Positions 50,440 through 59,516 of a stretch of DNA of 64,000 bases are shown one piece after another. The notes under the pieces are model-generated. The model had not been told where the DNA came from. It saw nothing but the letters and a program-made list of their open reading frames with translations, and did not search any database. Source of the stretch: JAAYAE01 sp963678395 (GTDB lineage: Bacteria > Bacillota > Negativicutes > Acidaminococcales > Acidaminococcaceae). The position numbers were made by a program, and so were the translations under genes. Position 1 is the first letter of the stretch, and every line of letters starts with the position of its first letter. The stretch covers positions 1,426,001 to 1,490,000 of the forward strand of contig OY782827.1 in the NCBI GenBank assembly GCA_963678395.1, given 5' to 3'.

Positions 50440-50467
50440 TTTTACTTTTATACGCTGATTATGTCAA
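50439..50467 (-). promoter_or_regulatory. zur-znuACB promoter
   Basis: TTGACA (50467-50462), 17 bp, TAAAAT (50444-50439). Confidence 0.85.
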
Positions 50468-50475
50468 CCATTACA

Positions 50476-50521
50476 AAGGAAGGTAGTGCCCTTAATTAAT
50501 TCCAAGGGCACTACCTTCCTT
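50476..50521 (-). terminator. 18-bp hairpin between mocR and the zinc operon
   Basis: A perfect 18-bp inverted repeat (50476-50493 with 50504-50521) and 10-nt loop, 10 bp beyond the mocR stop, followed by a short T-run on the minus strand. Confidence 0.8.
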
Positions 50522-50530
50522 ACTTAAATA

Positions 50531-51937
50531 TTAATTTTCTCTACTATTTTGCAGTGGTTTTTTCCTTAAAATACTTACTAGTATTTCCAACCCTGTTTTG
50601 AATTCTTTAAGAGTAGGTGCTGCCACTGCTATGCGTACAGCAGCGGTTGGCTTCGTATTGCCTACGGCAAAACGCTCGGCAGCATAAACCTGTACGCCTT
50701 GGGCATGAGCTGTTTTTTCAAATGCGCTTCCCGTCCACCCTTTTGGCAATACTAACCACCGGAAAAGACTGGTATCTAATCCATAAACATCATAATCAGA
50801 TAAAATCTTATTTAGAATAAGATTCCGCTCAAGGGCAATATTGCGTTGCTCTTCAATTAAATACTCTGCTTTCCCTGAGGCTAAAGTTCTCCCTGCAAGT
50901 TCTATTATTAGCGGTGATAAAGTCAAATTGATATTATAAAGAGCATCAAGCATCATTTTATAGTAACGTCTTGGCGGAACTATATAGGCAAGTCTAAGAC
51001 CAGGTGCAATCGCCTTAGAAAGGCTGGCGATAAAAACTGTGTTCTCTGGTGCATAAGAAGCTACGGCTGCTCTTGTTTTGTCATTAAAAAGGCAAAAAAT
51101 TCCATCTTCAATAATAAGCAGTTCATTTTCTATAGCAATTTTTGCTAACATTTGCTTACAAGTGTCCGACATCATATGTACTGTAGGATTTTGAAATTCA
51201 GGCATAATATATAAACCTTTAATATGATCATTTTTGCAGGCTCTAATAAGAGCTGTTGCGGAAATTTCTCCGTTCTTTTGAGCAATAGGCACTAATTTAA
51301 TACCTAGCATGTTAGCAGCACTTTTTATTCCTGGATATGTAAGAGGATCTACACCTATACTATCGCCTACACGAAATAGGCCTGCTAAAATTGCCGCAAT
51401 GGCATTTTGCCCGCCTGCAGTTTGTAGCACCTTATCTTCCGTAGTCATATATCCCATTTTGCCTATAAATTTAACTGCGGCCTTTTTTTGCCAAATGGCT
51501 CCTTGCTCTGCTCCATAATGTAAGAACTGTCCAAAATTAGGTTCCAAAAGCATCTTTTGCAGTACATCAGATAATTCCTTAAATGAAGTTACTGCTGGAG
51601 CCATAGAGCCCATTTCGATTAAATTTTTAGCATCAAATTTAGGTAGCATCTTAAAACACTCCAACGCATTATAAGCAACAAAGGTACCTCTCCCAATTGT
51701 TCCATTTAAGAGTCCTTTTTGCGTACATAATTTAAAAGCGCGAGTAATAGTGCTAACATTAATGTCCAAAAAATCTGCTAGCTCTCTTTGCGGCGGGAGC
51801 TTTGTTCCTGGCAATAGTTCTCCATTTTTTATGTCCTTTTCCAATTCAGCAGCTAAATAACGATACAGTGACTGCGTACCGTTTTCCAAAACAGGCTTCC
51901 AGCTCATGGGATAATTTTCAAAAGAATTAATGGGCAT
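50531..51937 (-). CDS. MocR-type regulator (GntR HTH plus aminotransferase-like domain)
   Basis: A 468-aa protein. The GntR winged helix spans about 20-90 (GTKLPPQRELADFLDINVSTITRAFKLC). The fold-type I aminotransferase-like domain follows, with the PLP Lys in ASLSKAIAPGLRLAYI and MPEFQNPTVHMM. Members sense amino acids or related amines through PLP. It follows azlC and azlD by 15 bp with GGGAGG upstream, so it probably controls this amino acid exporter. Confidence 0.9.
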   Translation of the reverse strand: MPINSFENYPMSWKPVLENGTQSLYRYLAAELEKDIKNGELLPGTKLPPQRELADFLDINVSTITRAFKLCTQKGLLNGTIGRGTFVAYNALECFKMLPKFDAKNLIEMGSMAPAVTSFKELSDVLQKMLLEPNFGQFLHYGAEQGAIWQKKAAVKFIGKMGYMTTEDKVLQTAGGQNAIAAILAGLFRVGDSIGVDPLTYPGIKSAANMLGIKLVPIAQKNGEISATALIRACKNDHIKGLYIMPEFQNPTVHMMSDTCKQMLAKIAIENELLIIEDGIFCLFNDKTRAAVASYAPENTVFIASLSKAIAPGLRLAYIVPPRRYYKMMLDALYNINLTLSPLIIELAGRTLASGKAEYLIEEQRNIALERNLILNKILSDYDVYGLDTSLFRWLVLPKGWTGSAFEKTAHAQGVQVYAAERFAVGNTKPTAAVRIAVAAPTLKEFKTGLEILVSILRKKPLQNSREN

Positions 51938-51952
51938 AGCTTTTCCTCCCTG

Positions 51953-52252
51953 CTAAATGGCATACATCAACACATTTATTAAGATAGCACCAATAACTAC
52001 AAAGGTAATAGACATATTTATCCAGCTCAAAGCTACTGCCGTTAAGGCACCCACTAGACCAATCGCCATAAAATCCTTGTCCACATACAATACGCCTGGG
52101 AAAACCAATGCTGTCATCGCGCTATAAGGTATCAAGTGCAAAAACTTCTCTACCCTAGGTCTATTTGTTTTTTGACCCAAAAATAATACAGGAAGTACCC
52201 GTCCCAAATAAGTGACTAATGCCATTCTTAAAATCAAAATAAATATTTTCAC
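51953..52252 (-). CDS. azlD: Branched-chain amino acid export protein AzlD
   Basis: A 99-aa membrane protein with four helices, containing LVTYLGRVLPVLFL and FLHLIPYSAMTALVFPGVL typical of AzlD. The GTG at 52252 has AGGAGG 7 nt upstream and overlaps the azlC stop (4 bp). Partner subunit of AzlC. Confidence 0.9.
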   Translation of the reverse strand: MKIFILILRMALVTYLGRVLPVLFLGQKTNRPRVEKFLHLIPYSAMTALVFPGVLYVDKDFMAIGLVGALTAVALSWINMSITFVVIGAILINVLMYAI

Positions 52253-52947
52253 TCCACAGCCTCCTCTTGTTCTTCTTTTACAAAGAAGACGCCTAAAAAT
52301 GCGCCAACTAAAGTTGCACAAATTATAGCCCAACTAGAAGGCATGAAATAGTTGAATGTAGCATTTAACAACGCTGTCAAAACAACTAGAAATCCCAGTT
52401 GCATATTTCTTTTAATATTGGGGATTGCTAACCCAATAAACATTGCAAACAATGCTATGCCCAAACTGCGTGAGACTAAAGCAGGTAAAAATTGAGAAGC
52501 GGCGCAACCTGCAATAGTTCCCACTGCCCAAGTACTGTAAGTTACAGAAATCAAACCCGCAAAATAATAAGGAGTACTGTTTTTTTCTTCCGTCGTCGTG
52601 AAAATTGCAAAGGATTCATCTGTTACCCCAAAGCATAACATCGCCTTTTTCCACATAGGTGTGGTCAACATTCTGTTCATAATACAGGTCCCCATAATGA
52701 CATGACGAAAATTCAAAATGAAAGTAGCTATCACTATAGGTAAAATGCCTGCTCCTGCTACCAACATCCCCACCGCCATAATCTGGCTGGCACCGGCAAA
52801 AACCAAAATTGACATTAAGATGGTCTCAAATGTTGTAAGACCACTATGCTCACTCAAGACGGCAAAAGCTACCGCCACAGGCAAAATACCTAAAATTACA
52901 GGCAACGCGGTCTTTACTCCTAATAAATATTGCTCTTTTTTCGTCAT
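52249..52947 (-). CDS. azlC: Branched-chain amino acid permease AzlC
   Basis: A 232-aa membrane protein of the AzlC family with ALPVILGILPVAVAFAVLS at the N-terminus, FAGASQIMAVGML, and NFRHVIMGTCI. With AzlD it exports branched-chain amino acids or analogues across the cytoplasmic membrane. ATG 52947 (GGGG 8 nt upstream) is preferred over the GTG at 52956. Confidence 0.91.
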   Translation of the reverse strand: MTKKEQYLLGVKTALPVILGILPVAVAFAVLSEHSGLTTFETILMSILVFAGASQIMAVGMLVAGAGILPIVIATFILNFRHVIMGTCIMNRMLTTPMWKKAMLCFGVTDESFAIFTTTEEKNSTPYYFAGLISVTYSTWAVGTIAGCAASQFLPALVSRSLGIALFAMFIGLAIPNIKRNMQLGFLVVLTALLNATFNYFMPSSWAIICATLVGAFLGVFFVKEEQEEAVE

Positions 52948-52976
52948 ATACGTCACCCCAAGTTTATTTTGTAATT

Positions 52977-53006
52977 ATTATAACCCTAATGCTTTAATGC
53001 ACACAA
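52977..53006 (-). promoter_or_regulatory. azlC-azlD-mocR promoter
   Basis: TTGTGT (53006-53001), 18 bp, TATAAT (52982-52977). Confidence 0.6.
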
Positions 53007-53065
53007 TAATTAAATTGTATGGCAGACAATCTAATTATTCTCCAATATACACACTAAGTTCCAAA

Positions 53066-53106
53066 CAAACAAAAATGAGTGAAAAGGTTTAAGCCTGTTC
53101 ACTCAT
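53066..53106 (-). terminator. clpB terminator
   Basis: ATGAGTGAA pairs with TTCACTCAT (53075-53083 with 53098-53106) plus an inner AGG/CCT, followed on the minus strand by TTTTTGTTTG. Confidence 0.8.
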
Positions 53107-53180
53107 TAAAAACCTGCAAACATACAAGCAATATCACATATTTAGACAAAAGCACTAGACTTGCACTTTGCCAAACTCTT

Positions 53181-55724
53181 TTATAAAACTTTCACATCAA
53201 TAGCACTATTTTCGTAAATTACCTCAATTTTATCCCCGCTCTTTATTTCTCCTGCGACAATTTTCTTGCTGACTATAGTCTCCACCGTATGCACTATTAA
53301 TCTCTTTAGTGGACGAGCACCAAAGTCGGGATCGAAACCGGCCTTGGCCAAATAGTCCAAAGCTTGTTCAGTATATGTAAGAGTAAGTTCCATTTGGTTA
53401 TGCAATCTTTCGCCTAACTCATTTAAAATAAGTTTTACAATGCCCTTAATCTGAGCTTGTTCCAAAGCATGGAATACTACAATATCATCTACACGGTTTA
53501 AAAATTCCGGTCGGAAGAATTTCATTAGCATACTTTGAATCTCTTCCCGCGGAAGGTCACCATGCTTACGCATAATTTCAGCAGAACCCAAATTGCTAGT
53601 CATAATAATCAAGGTGTTCTTGAAATCTACTATGCTTCCCTGACCATCAGTCAATCGTCCATCATCTAGAACTTGCAATAAGACATTAAAGATATCAGCA
53701 TGAGCTTTTTCAATCTCATCTAACAAAATAACAGAATATGGTTTACGGCGTACAGCTTCAGTTAACTGACCACCCTCCTCATAACCAACATAGCCTGGAG
53801 GCGCTCCAATTAGACGAGAAACAGTATGTTTTTCCATATACTCACTCATATCTATGCGAATAATATTACGCTCATCGTCAAACAATACTTCAGCTAGAGC
53901 CTTAGCCAATTCAGTTTTACCTACACCGGTAGGTCCTAAGAAAATAAAGGAACCGATAGGTCTTGCAGGGTCTTTGATGCCGGCGCGGGCACGAACTACA
54001 GCTTCACTTACGGCCGTAATGGCCTCATTTTGTCCAATCACTCGCTTATGTAAAATTTCTTCTAAATGAATAAGTTTATCTCTTTCACCTTCCACTAAAC
54101 GTTGAACGGGTATTCCGGTCCAAGTGCTAACAACCTTAGAAATATCATCCTCATCCACTTCTTCTTTTAGCAGACTATTACCCTCTTTGCTTTTGCTTTC
54201 CATTTCAAACAATTGCTTTTCCAAAGCAGGTAAACGACCATATTTTAACTCAGCCATTTTATTTAAATCATAGTCACGTTCAGCTTTTTCCATATCTTGC
54301 TTAACATTGTCTATTTCTTTCTTTACTTCACGGACCTTAGTAATTGCGCCTTTTTCGGCATCCCATTGTTTCGTCAGTACTTCATTAGCTGTTTTTAACT
54401 CAGCCAACTCTTCTTGAATCTTTGCAGCACGAGCTTTAGATTGAGCATCATTTTCCTTACTTAAAGCTTGAGCTTCTATTTCCAACTGCAAAATTCTGCG
54501 TTTGCTTTCATCGAGTTCTGTAGGCAAAGAATCAATCTCTGTACGTAACTTGGCCGCGGCCTCATCCATCAAGTCGATAGCCTTATCAGGCAAAAAACGA
54601 TCATTAATATAACGATTAGATAATACGGCAGCGGCAACTAAAGCTGCATCTTTGATACGCACGCCATGATGAACTTCATAGCGCTCACGCAAACCACGTA
54701 GGATAGAAATAGTATCTTCTACACTTGGCTGTTTAACCATAACAGGCTGAAATCTGCGCTCCAAAGCGCTATCTTTTTCAATATATTTACGATACTCATT
54801 TAAAGTAGTAGCACCAATACAGCGAAGCTCTCCACGCGCCAGCATTGGTTTTAAAATGTTACCGGCATCCATTGATCCTTCAGCAGCACCAGCACCTACT
54901 ACAGTGTGAAGTTCATCAATAAACATAATAATTTGTCCGGCAGAACCTGAAACTATTTTTAGCACCTTTTTTAAACGCTCTTCAAACTCACCACGGAACT
55001 TGGCCCCCGCCACTAAAGATGCTAAATCTAAAGCATACAAGGTTTTATTCTTCAGCATTTCAGGAACATCACCAGCCACAATACGGCGAGCTAACCCTTC
55101 TACAATAGCAGTTTTACCAACACCGGGTTCGCCTATTAATACAGGATTATTCTTTTTACGCCTGGACAAAATCTCAATAGTACGACGTATTTCTTCATCA
55201 CGCCCAATAACTGGGTCAAGATCACCCTTTTTAGCCTTCTGAGTCAAATCTTGTCCATATTTTTCTAAAGTTTTTTTGCTTTCATCCTCTGCTTGCCCAC
55301 CTGCATATTGCAAATATAAAGAATCTACTACTTTTTTAGTCAAACCAAACTTCTTACATAAAGAAACGACATCACCATCGCCATCTTCAACGATAGCTCC
55401 CAGCAAATGACCAATATTAATTTCCCCTTGCCCTGCTGCTTGTTCTGACTTGCCTAAAACTCTGGCTAATCCCATACTCATGGTTAAACCATCCTGCCCT
55501 TTAACTGACGGGATTTTTTTCAATAACTCTTTAGCTTCAGCAGTAAATGCTTTTTCATCAGCGTTTACATTGTGCAACAAAAACTTGAAAAATCCATCTG
55601 GCTGGCCACACAAAGCAACTATAAAATGCTTTGTCGACAGCTCTTGATGATAATTCATAACGGCCTGCTGTTGTGCTGCCTCAAATAAAGTTTTTACTTC
55701 GTCATCATAACGTTCTACGTTCAT
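53181..55724 (-). CDS. clpB: ATP-dependent chaperone ClpB
   Basis: An 847-aa Hsp100 disaggregase. N-domain (1 to about 145), first AAA+ with GEPGVGKTAIVEGLA, a long coiled-coil middle domain (about 395-525) that distinguishes ClpB from ClpC, second AAA+ with GPTGVGKTELAKALAE, and the C-terminal GARPLKRLI. ATG 55724 has GGAGG 8 nt upstream. No CIRCE or CtsR site was recognised in the 125 bp upstream. Confidence 0.95.
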   Translation of the reverse strand: MNVERYDDEVKTLFEAAQQQAVMNYHQELSTKHFIVALCGQPDGFFKFLLHNVNADEKAFTAEAKELLKKIPSVKGQDGLTMSMGLARVLGKSEQAAGQGEINIGHLLGAIVEDGDGDVVSLCKKFGLTKKVVDSLYLQYAGGQAEDESKKTLEKYGQDLTQKAKKGDLDPVIGRDEEIRRTIEILSRRKKNNPVLIGEPGVGKTAIVEGLARRIVAGDVPEMLKNKTLYALDLASLVAGAKFRGEFEERLKKVLKIVSGSAGQIIMFIDELHTVVGAGAAEGSMDAGNILKPMLARGELRCIGATTLNEYRKYIEKDSALERRFQPVMVKQPSVEDTISILRGLRERYEVHHGVRIKDAALVAAAVLSNRYINDRFLPDKAIDLMDEAAAKLRTEIDSLPTELDESKRRILQLEIEAQALSKENDAQSKARAAKIQEELAELKTANEVLTKQWDAEKGAITKVREVKKEIDNVKQDMEKAERDYDLNKMAELKYGRLPALEKQLFEMESKSKEGNSLLKEEVDEDDISKVVSTWTGIPVQRLVEGERDKLIHLEEILHKRVIGQNEAITAVSEAVVRARAGIKDPARPIGSFIFLGPTGVGKTELAKALAEVLFDDERNIIRIDMSEYMEKHTVSRLIGAPPGYVGYEEGGQLTEAVRRKPYSVILLDEIEKAHADIFNVLLQVLDDGRLTDGQGSIVDFKNTLIIMTSNLGSAEIMRKHGDLPREEIQSMLMKFFRPEFLNRVDDIVVFHALEQAQIKGIVKLILNELGERLHNQMELTLTYTEQALDYLAKAGFDPDFGARPLKRLIVHTVETIVSKKIVAGEIKSGDKIEVIYENSAIDVKVL

Positions 55725-55849
55725 AACAAACACCTCCATAGTATTTAATATATTTTTAGTTCAATTTTATTCTTTGCGCAGGAAAACTTGCTTTAGTGGC
55801 GAATTCAATAAGTACTTAACATTTCTTTTTAATAAATGAGGAGGCCTTT

Positions 55850-56911
55850 ATGAATTCATCCATATTTATATACCACCTATTCGATGTTGCCGATGAAATC
55901 AACCTAGATTTAGTTGAAGCTCTTTGGGCCAGCCGCAATAAAATTGCCTCGCGTCTGCGCCTAGAAAAAGTGTCCACTGATTCTATTACTTTCAAAGATC
56001 CACCGGTTCTTGTAGAACTTGGCTCTCATGAAATGAATTTCGCCAATGCCACTTATCTCGCAGAGGTTAAAGCCAGGATTTTCGATTTAGGAGTTATTAG
56101 TTTAATTATCAATATAGATATACCCGATGACATCACCTATGAAGAATATCTAGACCTTACTATAGCTATAGATACAATGCCCGATGATGACCTCAGAGAA
56201 TATGTAGCTGCAGTTTTAGAAACCATTGAACCCGCCTGTTCCAAAATGCGACAATCAGACTTTGATGAAGATTTTGTCGTCTATTATTTTCGAGATAAAT
56301 TACCTAATTGGGACTTTGCCCCTATCTTAATGAAGGACGGAACAAAACTAAGTCCTGAAACTCGTCAAGATACTCTAGCCAATAGATTTTCCTATGGCAG
56401 CGATATTGCCTACCTTACTTGGGACTCTACACTTATTTACGACAAAACTCGCAGTATGGATTTGCCGGATTTGCTGGAATTCGCTAATGCGCAATTTCTC
56501 GAGCTTCGCTATTATGATGATGCCCTTAACAAAGCTATTGATCAAACCTATGATGAAATTGACGCCGCAAATAAAGCCAGTCGCAGCGACCGCTTGACCA
56601 CCTATCGTCAAATTCGCAATAACCTTATGGAACTTATGGCTGATATGAGCAGTTTAACAAGTAATATTGACAACGCACTTCAAGTTACCGAGGATATCTT
56701 TAATGCTCGTGTATACTCTAGATATATGCACTTGCTGCGCACCTCGGTTTGGCGAGAAAACATCAATAATAAAATCAATGTTATCCAACGTAGCTATAAC
56801 CTTCTAAATGAAGAAGTCCTCATGCATCGCTTTGTAACTATTGGGTACTTATGTGCCGGACTTTTAGGCCTCATAGCCTTGCTTTGTCTGTACATTGCGA
56901 TCGCTATCTAG
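55850..56911 (+). CDS. RMD1/YagE (DUF155)-like membrane protein
   Basis: A 353-aa protein with a soluble N-terminal part, a helical region with the family-like pattern LLEFANAQFLELRYYDDALNKAIDQTYDEI (about 205-235), and one membrane helix at the extreme C-terminus (about 328-352). This layout matches the RMD1/YagE family, found from bacteria to mitochondria (RMND1); its biochemical role in bacteria is unknown. GGAGG 5 nt upstream. It stands alone, divergent from clpB, with its own terminator. Confidence 0.7.
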   Translation: MNSSIFIYHLFDVADEINLDLVEALWASRNKIASRLRLEKVSTDSITFKDPPVLVELGSHEMNFANATYLAEVKARIFDLGVISLIINIDIPDDITYEEYLDLTIAIDTMPDDDLREYVAAVLETIEPACSKMRQSDFDEDFVVYYFRDKLPNWDFAPILMKDGTKLSPETRQDTLANRFSYGSDIAYLTWDSTLIYDKTRSMDLPDLLEFANAQFLELRYYDDALNKAIDQTYDEIDAANKASRSDRLTTYRQIRNNLMELMADMSSLTSNIDNALQVTEDIFNARVYSRYMHLLRTSVWRENINNKINVIQRSYNLLNEEVLMHRFVTIGYLCAGLLGLIALLCLYIAIAI

Positions 56912-56920
56912 TCAATTATA

Positions 56921-56951
56921 ACAGGAAGTTGTTCATCGCTTCCTGTTTTTT
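56921..56951 (+). terminator. Terminator of the RMD1-like gene
   Basis: ACAGGAAG, 10-nt loop, CTTCCTGT, then TTTTTA. Confidence 0.85.
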
Positions 56952-57047
56952 ATTTTAGCCCCTAAAGGTCAAAAAGTCAAATACTTATTTTGTTTTTTTG
57001 ACCTTTAAGTATTAGTGCCATTTTTAAGGTTTTCCTAAGCCATTTTC

Positions 57048-57093
57048 GCATAAAAACAAGGCATACAAATGAAAGTATGCCTTGTTTTTATGC
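57048..57093. terminator. 19-bp perfect hairpin, bidirectional terminator
   Basis: 57048-57066 pairs exactly with 57075-57093 across an 8-nt loop. An A-run and T-run within the stem let it work on either strand. It ends 2 bp from the stop of a small minus-strand frame. Confidence 0.75.
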
Positions 57094-57095
57094 TT

Positions 57096-57305
57096 TTAGA
57101 TTAAAACCCCGCTCTTTGAGCATTTTTTTTGAATATTTGAACCTGAAGTTGTAAGCATATTTCCTGTTATCTTAGCACTAGCACCAAACTTAAAAGCCAC
57201 AGCGCCATTTTGGGGCAAAAGGTTACGGCCTGCCGCCAAGCGAATATTCGCAATTTGCACTACACCTTCTGCTAAATCCATTAATAACCGTGCACATGTC
57301 AACAT
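57096..57305 (-). CDS. Small hypothetical protein or gene remnant
   Basis: A 69-codon frame (MLTCARLLMDLAEGVVQIANIRLA...) with no family that I recognise. The frame can be extended upstream without a stop to about 57360 but shows no good ribosome site. Composition looks like soluble alpha/beta protein rather than noise. The perfect hairpin immediately after its stop suggests a transcribed gene or the 3' end of one. It may be the tail of a deleted gene. Confidence 0.3.
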   Translation of the reverse strand: MLTCARLLMDLAEGVVQIANIRLAAGRNLLPQNGAVAFKFGASAKITGNMLTTSGSNIQKKCSKSGVLI

Positions 57306-57405
57306 ACCAGATACAAAAAATTTTTTACCGCTTGCAGCTCTTGTAAATTCTTCTCAATTTACCGCACTAGTAATTGTCAGAAAGTTTGCAGTTCTATTTA
57401 AACCA

Positions 57406-57433
57406 TTGACTTTTTATTTCAAAAGTGTAAAAT
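57406..57433 (+). promoter_or_regulatory. lrgAB promoter
   Basis: TTGACT (57406-57411), 16 bp, TAAAAT (57428-57433), about 85 bp upstream of the lrgA ATG. Confidence 0.6.
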
Positions 57434-57517
57434 AAGTATTCATCACACATATGTTCAATAATAACTCATCAATATTGACTAATATAACATTTAGCTGATA
57501 GTTTAATAGGAGGAAAA

Positions 57518-57919
57518 ATGAATTCTCATAGCTTACTAACCGGTTTTGCGCTTTTACTTTTCATACAATTTATTGGTACTTGTATTATAGGTTTTTTTAA
57601 TATATCACTTCCGCCTGCACTTTTGGGTATGATTTTGCTCACTATAGCCTTGCTTACCAAGGTTATCAAAATGAACTGGGTGGAAGATACTTGTACCGTC
57701 CTCATTGAAAAAATGGGTATGCTTTTTGTACCTGCAGGCATAAGTATTCTTTTATACAAGGAAAGTATATTAAAAGAATGGTTTGCAATTTTTGCGACCA
57801 TTTTTTTCAGTTCTGTAATAGTTATTGTTGCTACTGGTTTATTCGTTGATATTTTACTACGCAAAGGAGGTAAAAAAAAATGCCGGAAATCCTTCTTAAC
57901 TCGCCCTTATTGGGTTTAA
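57518..57919 (+). CDS. lrgA: CidA/LrgA-family holin-like protein
   Basis: A 133-aa membrane protein with four helices and the family pattern IGTCIIGFFNISLPPALLGMILL and FVPAGISILLY. LrgA/CidA proteins are antiholin/holin-like and act with LrgB; some are now linked to pyruvate or glycolate transport. GGAGG 4 nt upstream. Its 3' end overlaps lrgB by 40 bp. Confidence 0.88.
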   Translation: MNSHSLLTGFALLLFIQFIGTCIIGFFNISLPPALLGMILLTIALLTKVIKMNWVEDTCTVLIEKMGMLFVPAGISILLYKESILKEWFAIFATIFFSSVIVIVATGLFVDILLRKGGKKKCRKSFLTRPYWV

Positions 57920-58578
57920 CAATAACTATTGTCGCCTATCGCATAGGCGAATATATTTCTGAACGCTTCAACTTAACCTTATTACCACCATTACTAACTA
58001 GTTGTATACTTATTATTCTAACGATTTCCTATACAGGCCTCTTTACCTATGAACAATATCAAATAGGTGGAACTATTATTAATTTTCTACTTGGTCCTGC
58101 TACTGTTGCCTTAGCTCTCCCCTTAGTCCACAACTGGTCAATTCTAAAAAAACACTATGCAATATTATTAGACGGTGTATTTGTTGGTACCTGTAGCGGC
58201 ATTATTTCTGTCATCCTTTTTGCCAAACTTTTTGGTGCTTCCCATCAAATTACCTTATCCTTGGTACCTAAGTCTGTTACAACAGCTATTGCCATGGGTA
58301 TTTCAGCGAATATTGGCGGTATTCCTGCCTTAACTGCGGCTTGCGTAATTTGTACCGGGATCTTTGGAGCTATGTTCGGTCACAAAATACTCGCCTTTAT
58401 AGGTGTTAAAAATGATATTGCTATCGGTCTCGCTCTCGGCGCTTCTAGCCACGGATTAGGAACGAGTAGCTGTATTCCATATGGTACTTTGCAAGTGGCC
58501 ATTGGCAGCTTAGCTATTGCACTTGTAGGTATCGCTACCGCAATCATGGCTCCAATTTTAATTGCAATATTCAATTAA
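57880..58578 (+). CDS. lrgB: LrgB-family membrane protein
   Basis: A 232-aa membrane protein with the LrgB marks LLGPATVALALPL, SLVPKSVTTAIAMGIS and GLALGASSHGLGTSS. Partner of LrgA, with GGAGG before the ATG inside lrgA. A terminator follows directly. Confidence 0.91.
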   Translation: MPEILLNSPLLGLTITIVAYRIGEYISERFNLTLLPPLLTSCILIILTISYTGLFTYEQYQIGGTIINFLLGPATVALALPLVHNWSILKKHYAILLDGVFVGTCSGIISVILFAKLFGASHQITLSLVPKSVTTAIAMGISANIGGIPALTAACVICTGIFGAMFGHKILAFIGVKNDIAIGLALGASSHGLGTSSCIPYGTLQVAIGSLAIALVGIATAIMAPILIAIFN

Positions 58579-58589
58579 ATTCATAAAGC

Positions 58590-58625
58590 AAAAAGGTAAA
58601 CACATAATGTGTTTACCTTTTTTGC
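58590..58625. terminator. Convergent terminator after lrgB
   Basis: AAAGGTAAACAC pairs with GTGTTTACCTTT (58592-58603 with 58609-58620), followed by TTTTGC. It lies between the converging lrgB and PH-like genes and can serve both. Confidence 0.85.
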
Positions 58626-58626
58626 T

Positions 58627-58971
58627 TTACTCCGCCTTTTTTCTATTATTTATAACTTTCTCGATGAAATCTCGAACTTTAACCGCCGCAGTATTGTTAG
58701 CGCCATTAAAAACCAAGGTGTTTTCATCTTTCCTAGCTGCAATAATATCAGTAATCTTTTTTTCACTATCTTTGCTTTGGAATTGTAAAAATCCATTGCA
58801 AGACCAGCCGGCTTCTTGAAAATTAACCTCTTGAACGTTGTTTAGTTCTATAATTCGTTCCTTACCCCTACCAAAAAGCAACGTAGATAAAACACCTTTT
58901 TTAGAAATAAGCACCCGCTCCCGGTTAACCCACATTTGACCGTTAATGCCCTTGATAAATAACTCCGCCAT
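58627..58971 (-). CDS. PH-like domain protein (DUF4429 type)
   Basis: A 114-aa protein: beta-rich with VNRERVLISKKG, ELNNVQEVNF and NGFLQFQ, the strand pattern of short bacterial PH domains, then a C-terminal helix (AVKVRDFIEKVI). Function unknown. GGGAG 8 nt before the ATG. It lies 38 bp downstream of yjiG and may be in the same transcript. Confidence 0.6.
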   Translation of the reverse strand: MAELFIKGINGQMWVNRERVLISKKGVLSTLLFGRGKERIIELNNVQEVNFQEAGWSCNGFLQFQSKDSEKKITDIIAARKDENTLVFNGANNTAAVKVRDFIEKVINNRKKAE

Positions 58972-59009
58972 TCTATCGACTCCCGTCGCTTAAATATGTT
59001 AATCTCATA

Positions 59010-59516
59010 TTAGTTTATCACAACGAAAGCACTTTGAAAAATCAAAAAAAACATTAATGCTATTTTAGTCAGATACATAACGATTATAGCATCAATAATT
59101 GGTGTAGCTAATAGTACAGGATAAAACAGTTTATTGCTTTTAGAAACCATTACTATACGTGCAAAATGTCCAATTAAAGTTCCCATCGTAATACAGGCAG
59201 GAAAGAGTATTGTAGCTTGAGCTGCATCTATTTGACCATTCATAAATAAAGTCGCCGCTGCCGCGCAACCTGCTGCTTTAGCGAAAAAAGCTGCCAGCAA
59301 AACAACGCTCGCTTCCCCCGGTAAACCAAAAAGAGCCATAACCGGATTTAATACATTACCAATAATAGCCATTAAACCACTGATTTTCAAAAATTCAATT
59401 AGGGCATAGGCCATAATCATTGCCGGCCCAATAAGTTCTACCCCAATGTACCAACCTTTTTTTGCCCCCTTCATAAATTCTTCCACTACTGAAACATTTT
59501 TAGTTTCAATTTCCAT
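59010..59516 (-). CDS. yjiG: YjiG-like nucleoside-recognition (gate) domain membrane protein
   Basis: A 168-aa membrane protein of the YjiG type: GWYIGVELIGPAMIMAYALIEFLK, NPVMALFGLPGEASVVLLAAFFAKAAG, and LFPACITMGTLIGH. It overlaps the yjiH stop by one base. In E. coli, yjiH and yjiG lie beside the isoaspartyl dipeptidase gene iadA; here they lie beside an M20 peptidase, so together they are probably a dipeptide or amino acid transporter. The link to transport is inference. Confidence 0.8.
   Translation of the reverse strand: MEIETKNVSVVEEFMKGAKKGWYIGVELIGPAMIMAYALIEFLKISGLMAIIGNVLNPVMALFGLPGEASVVLLAAFFAKAAGCAAAATLFMNGQIDAAQATILFPACITMGTLIGHFARIVMVSKSNKLFYPVLLATPIIDAIIVMYLTKIALMFFLIFQSAFVVIN

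Noticed and set aside
57526..57864. 112-codon minus-strand frame
   Set aside because: Antisense to lrgA, which has promoter, ribosome site and family motifs.
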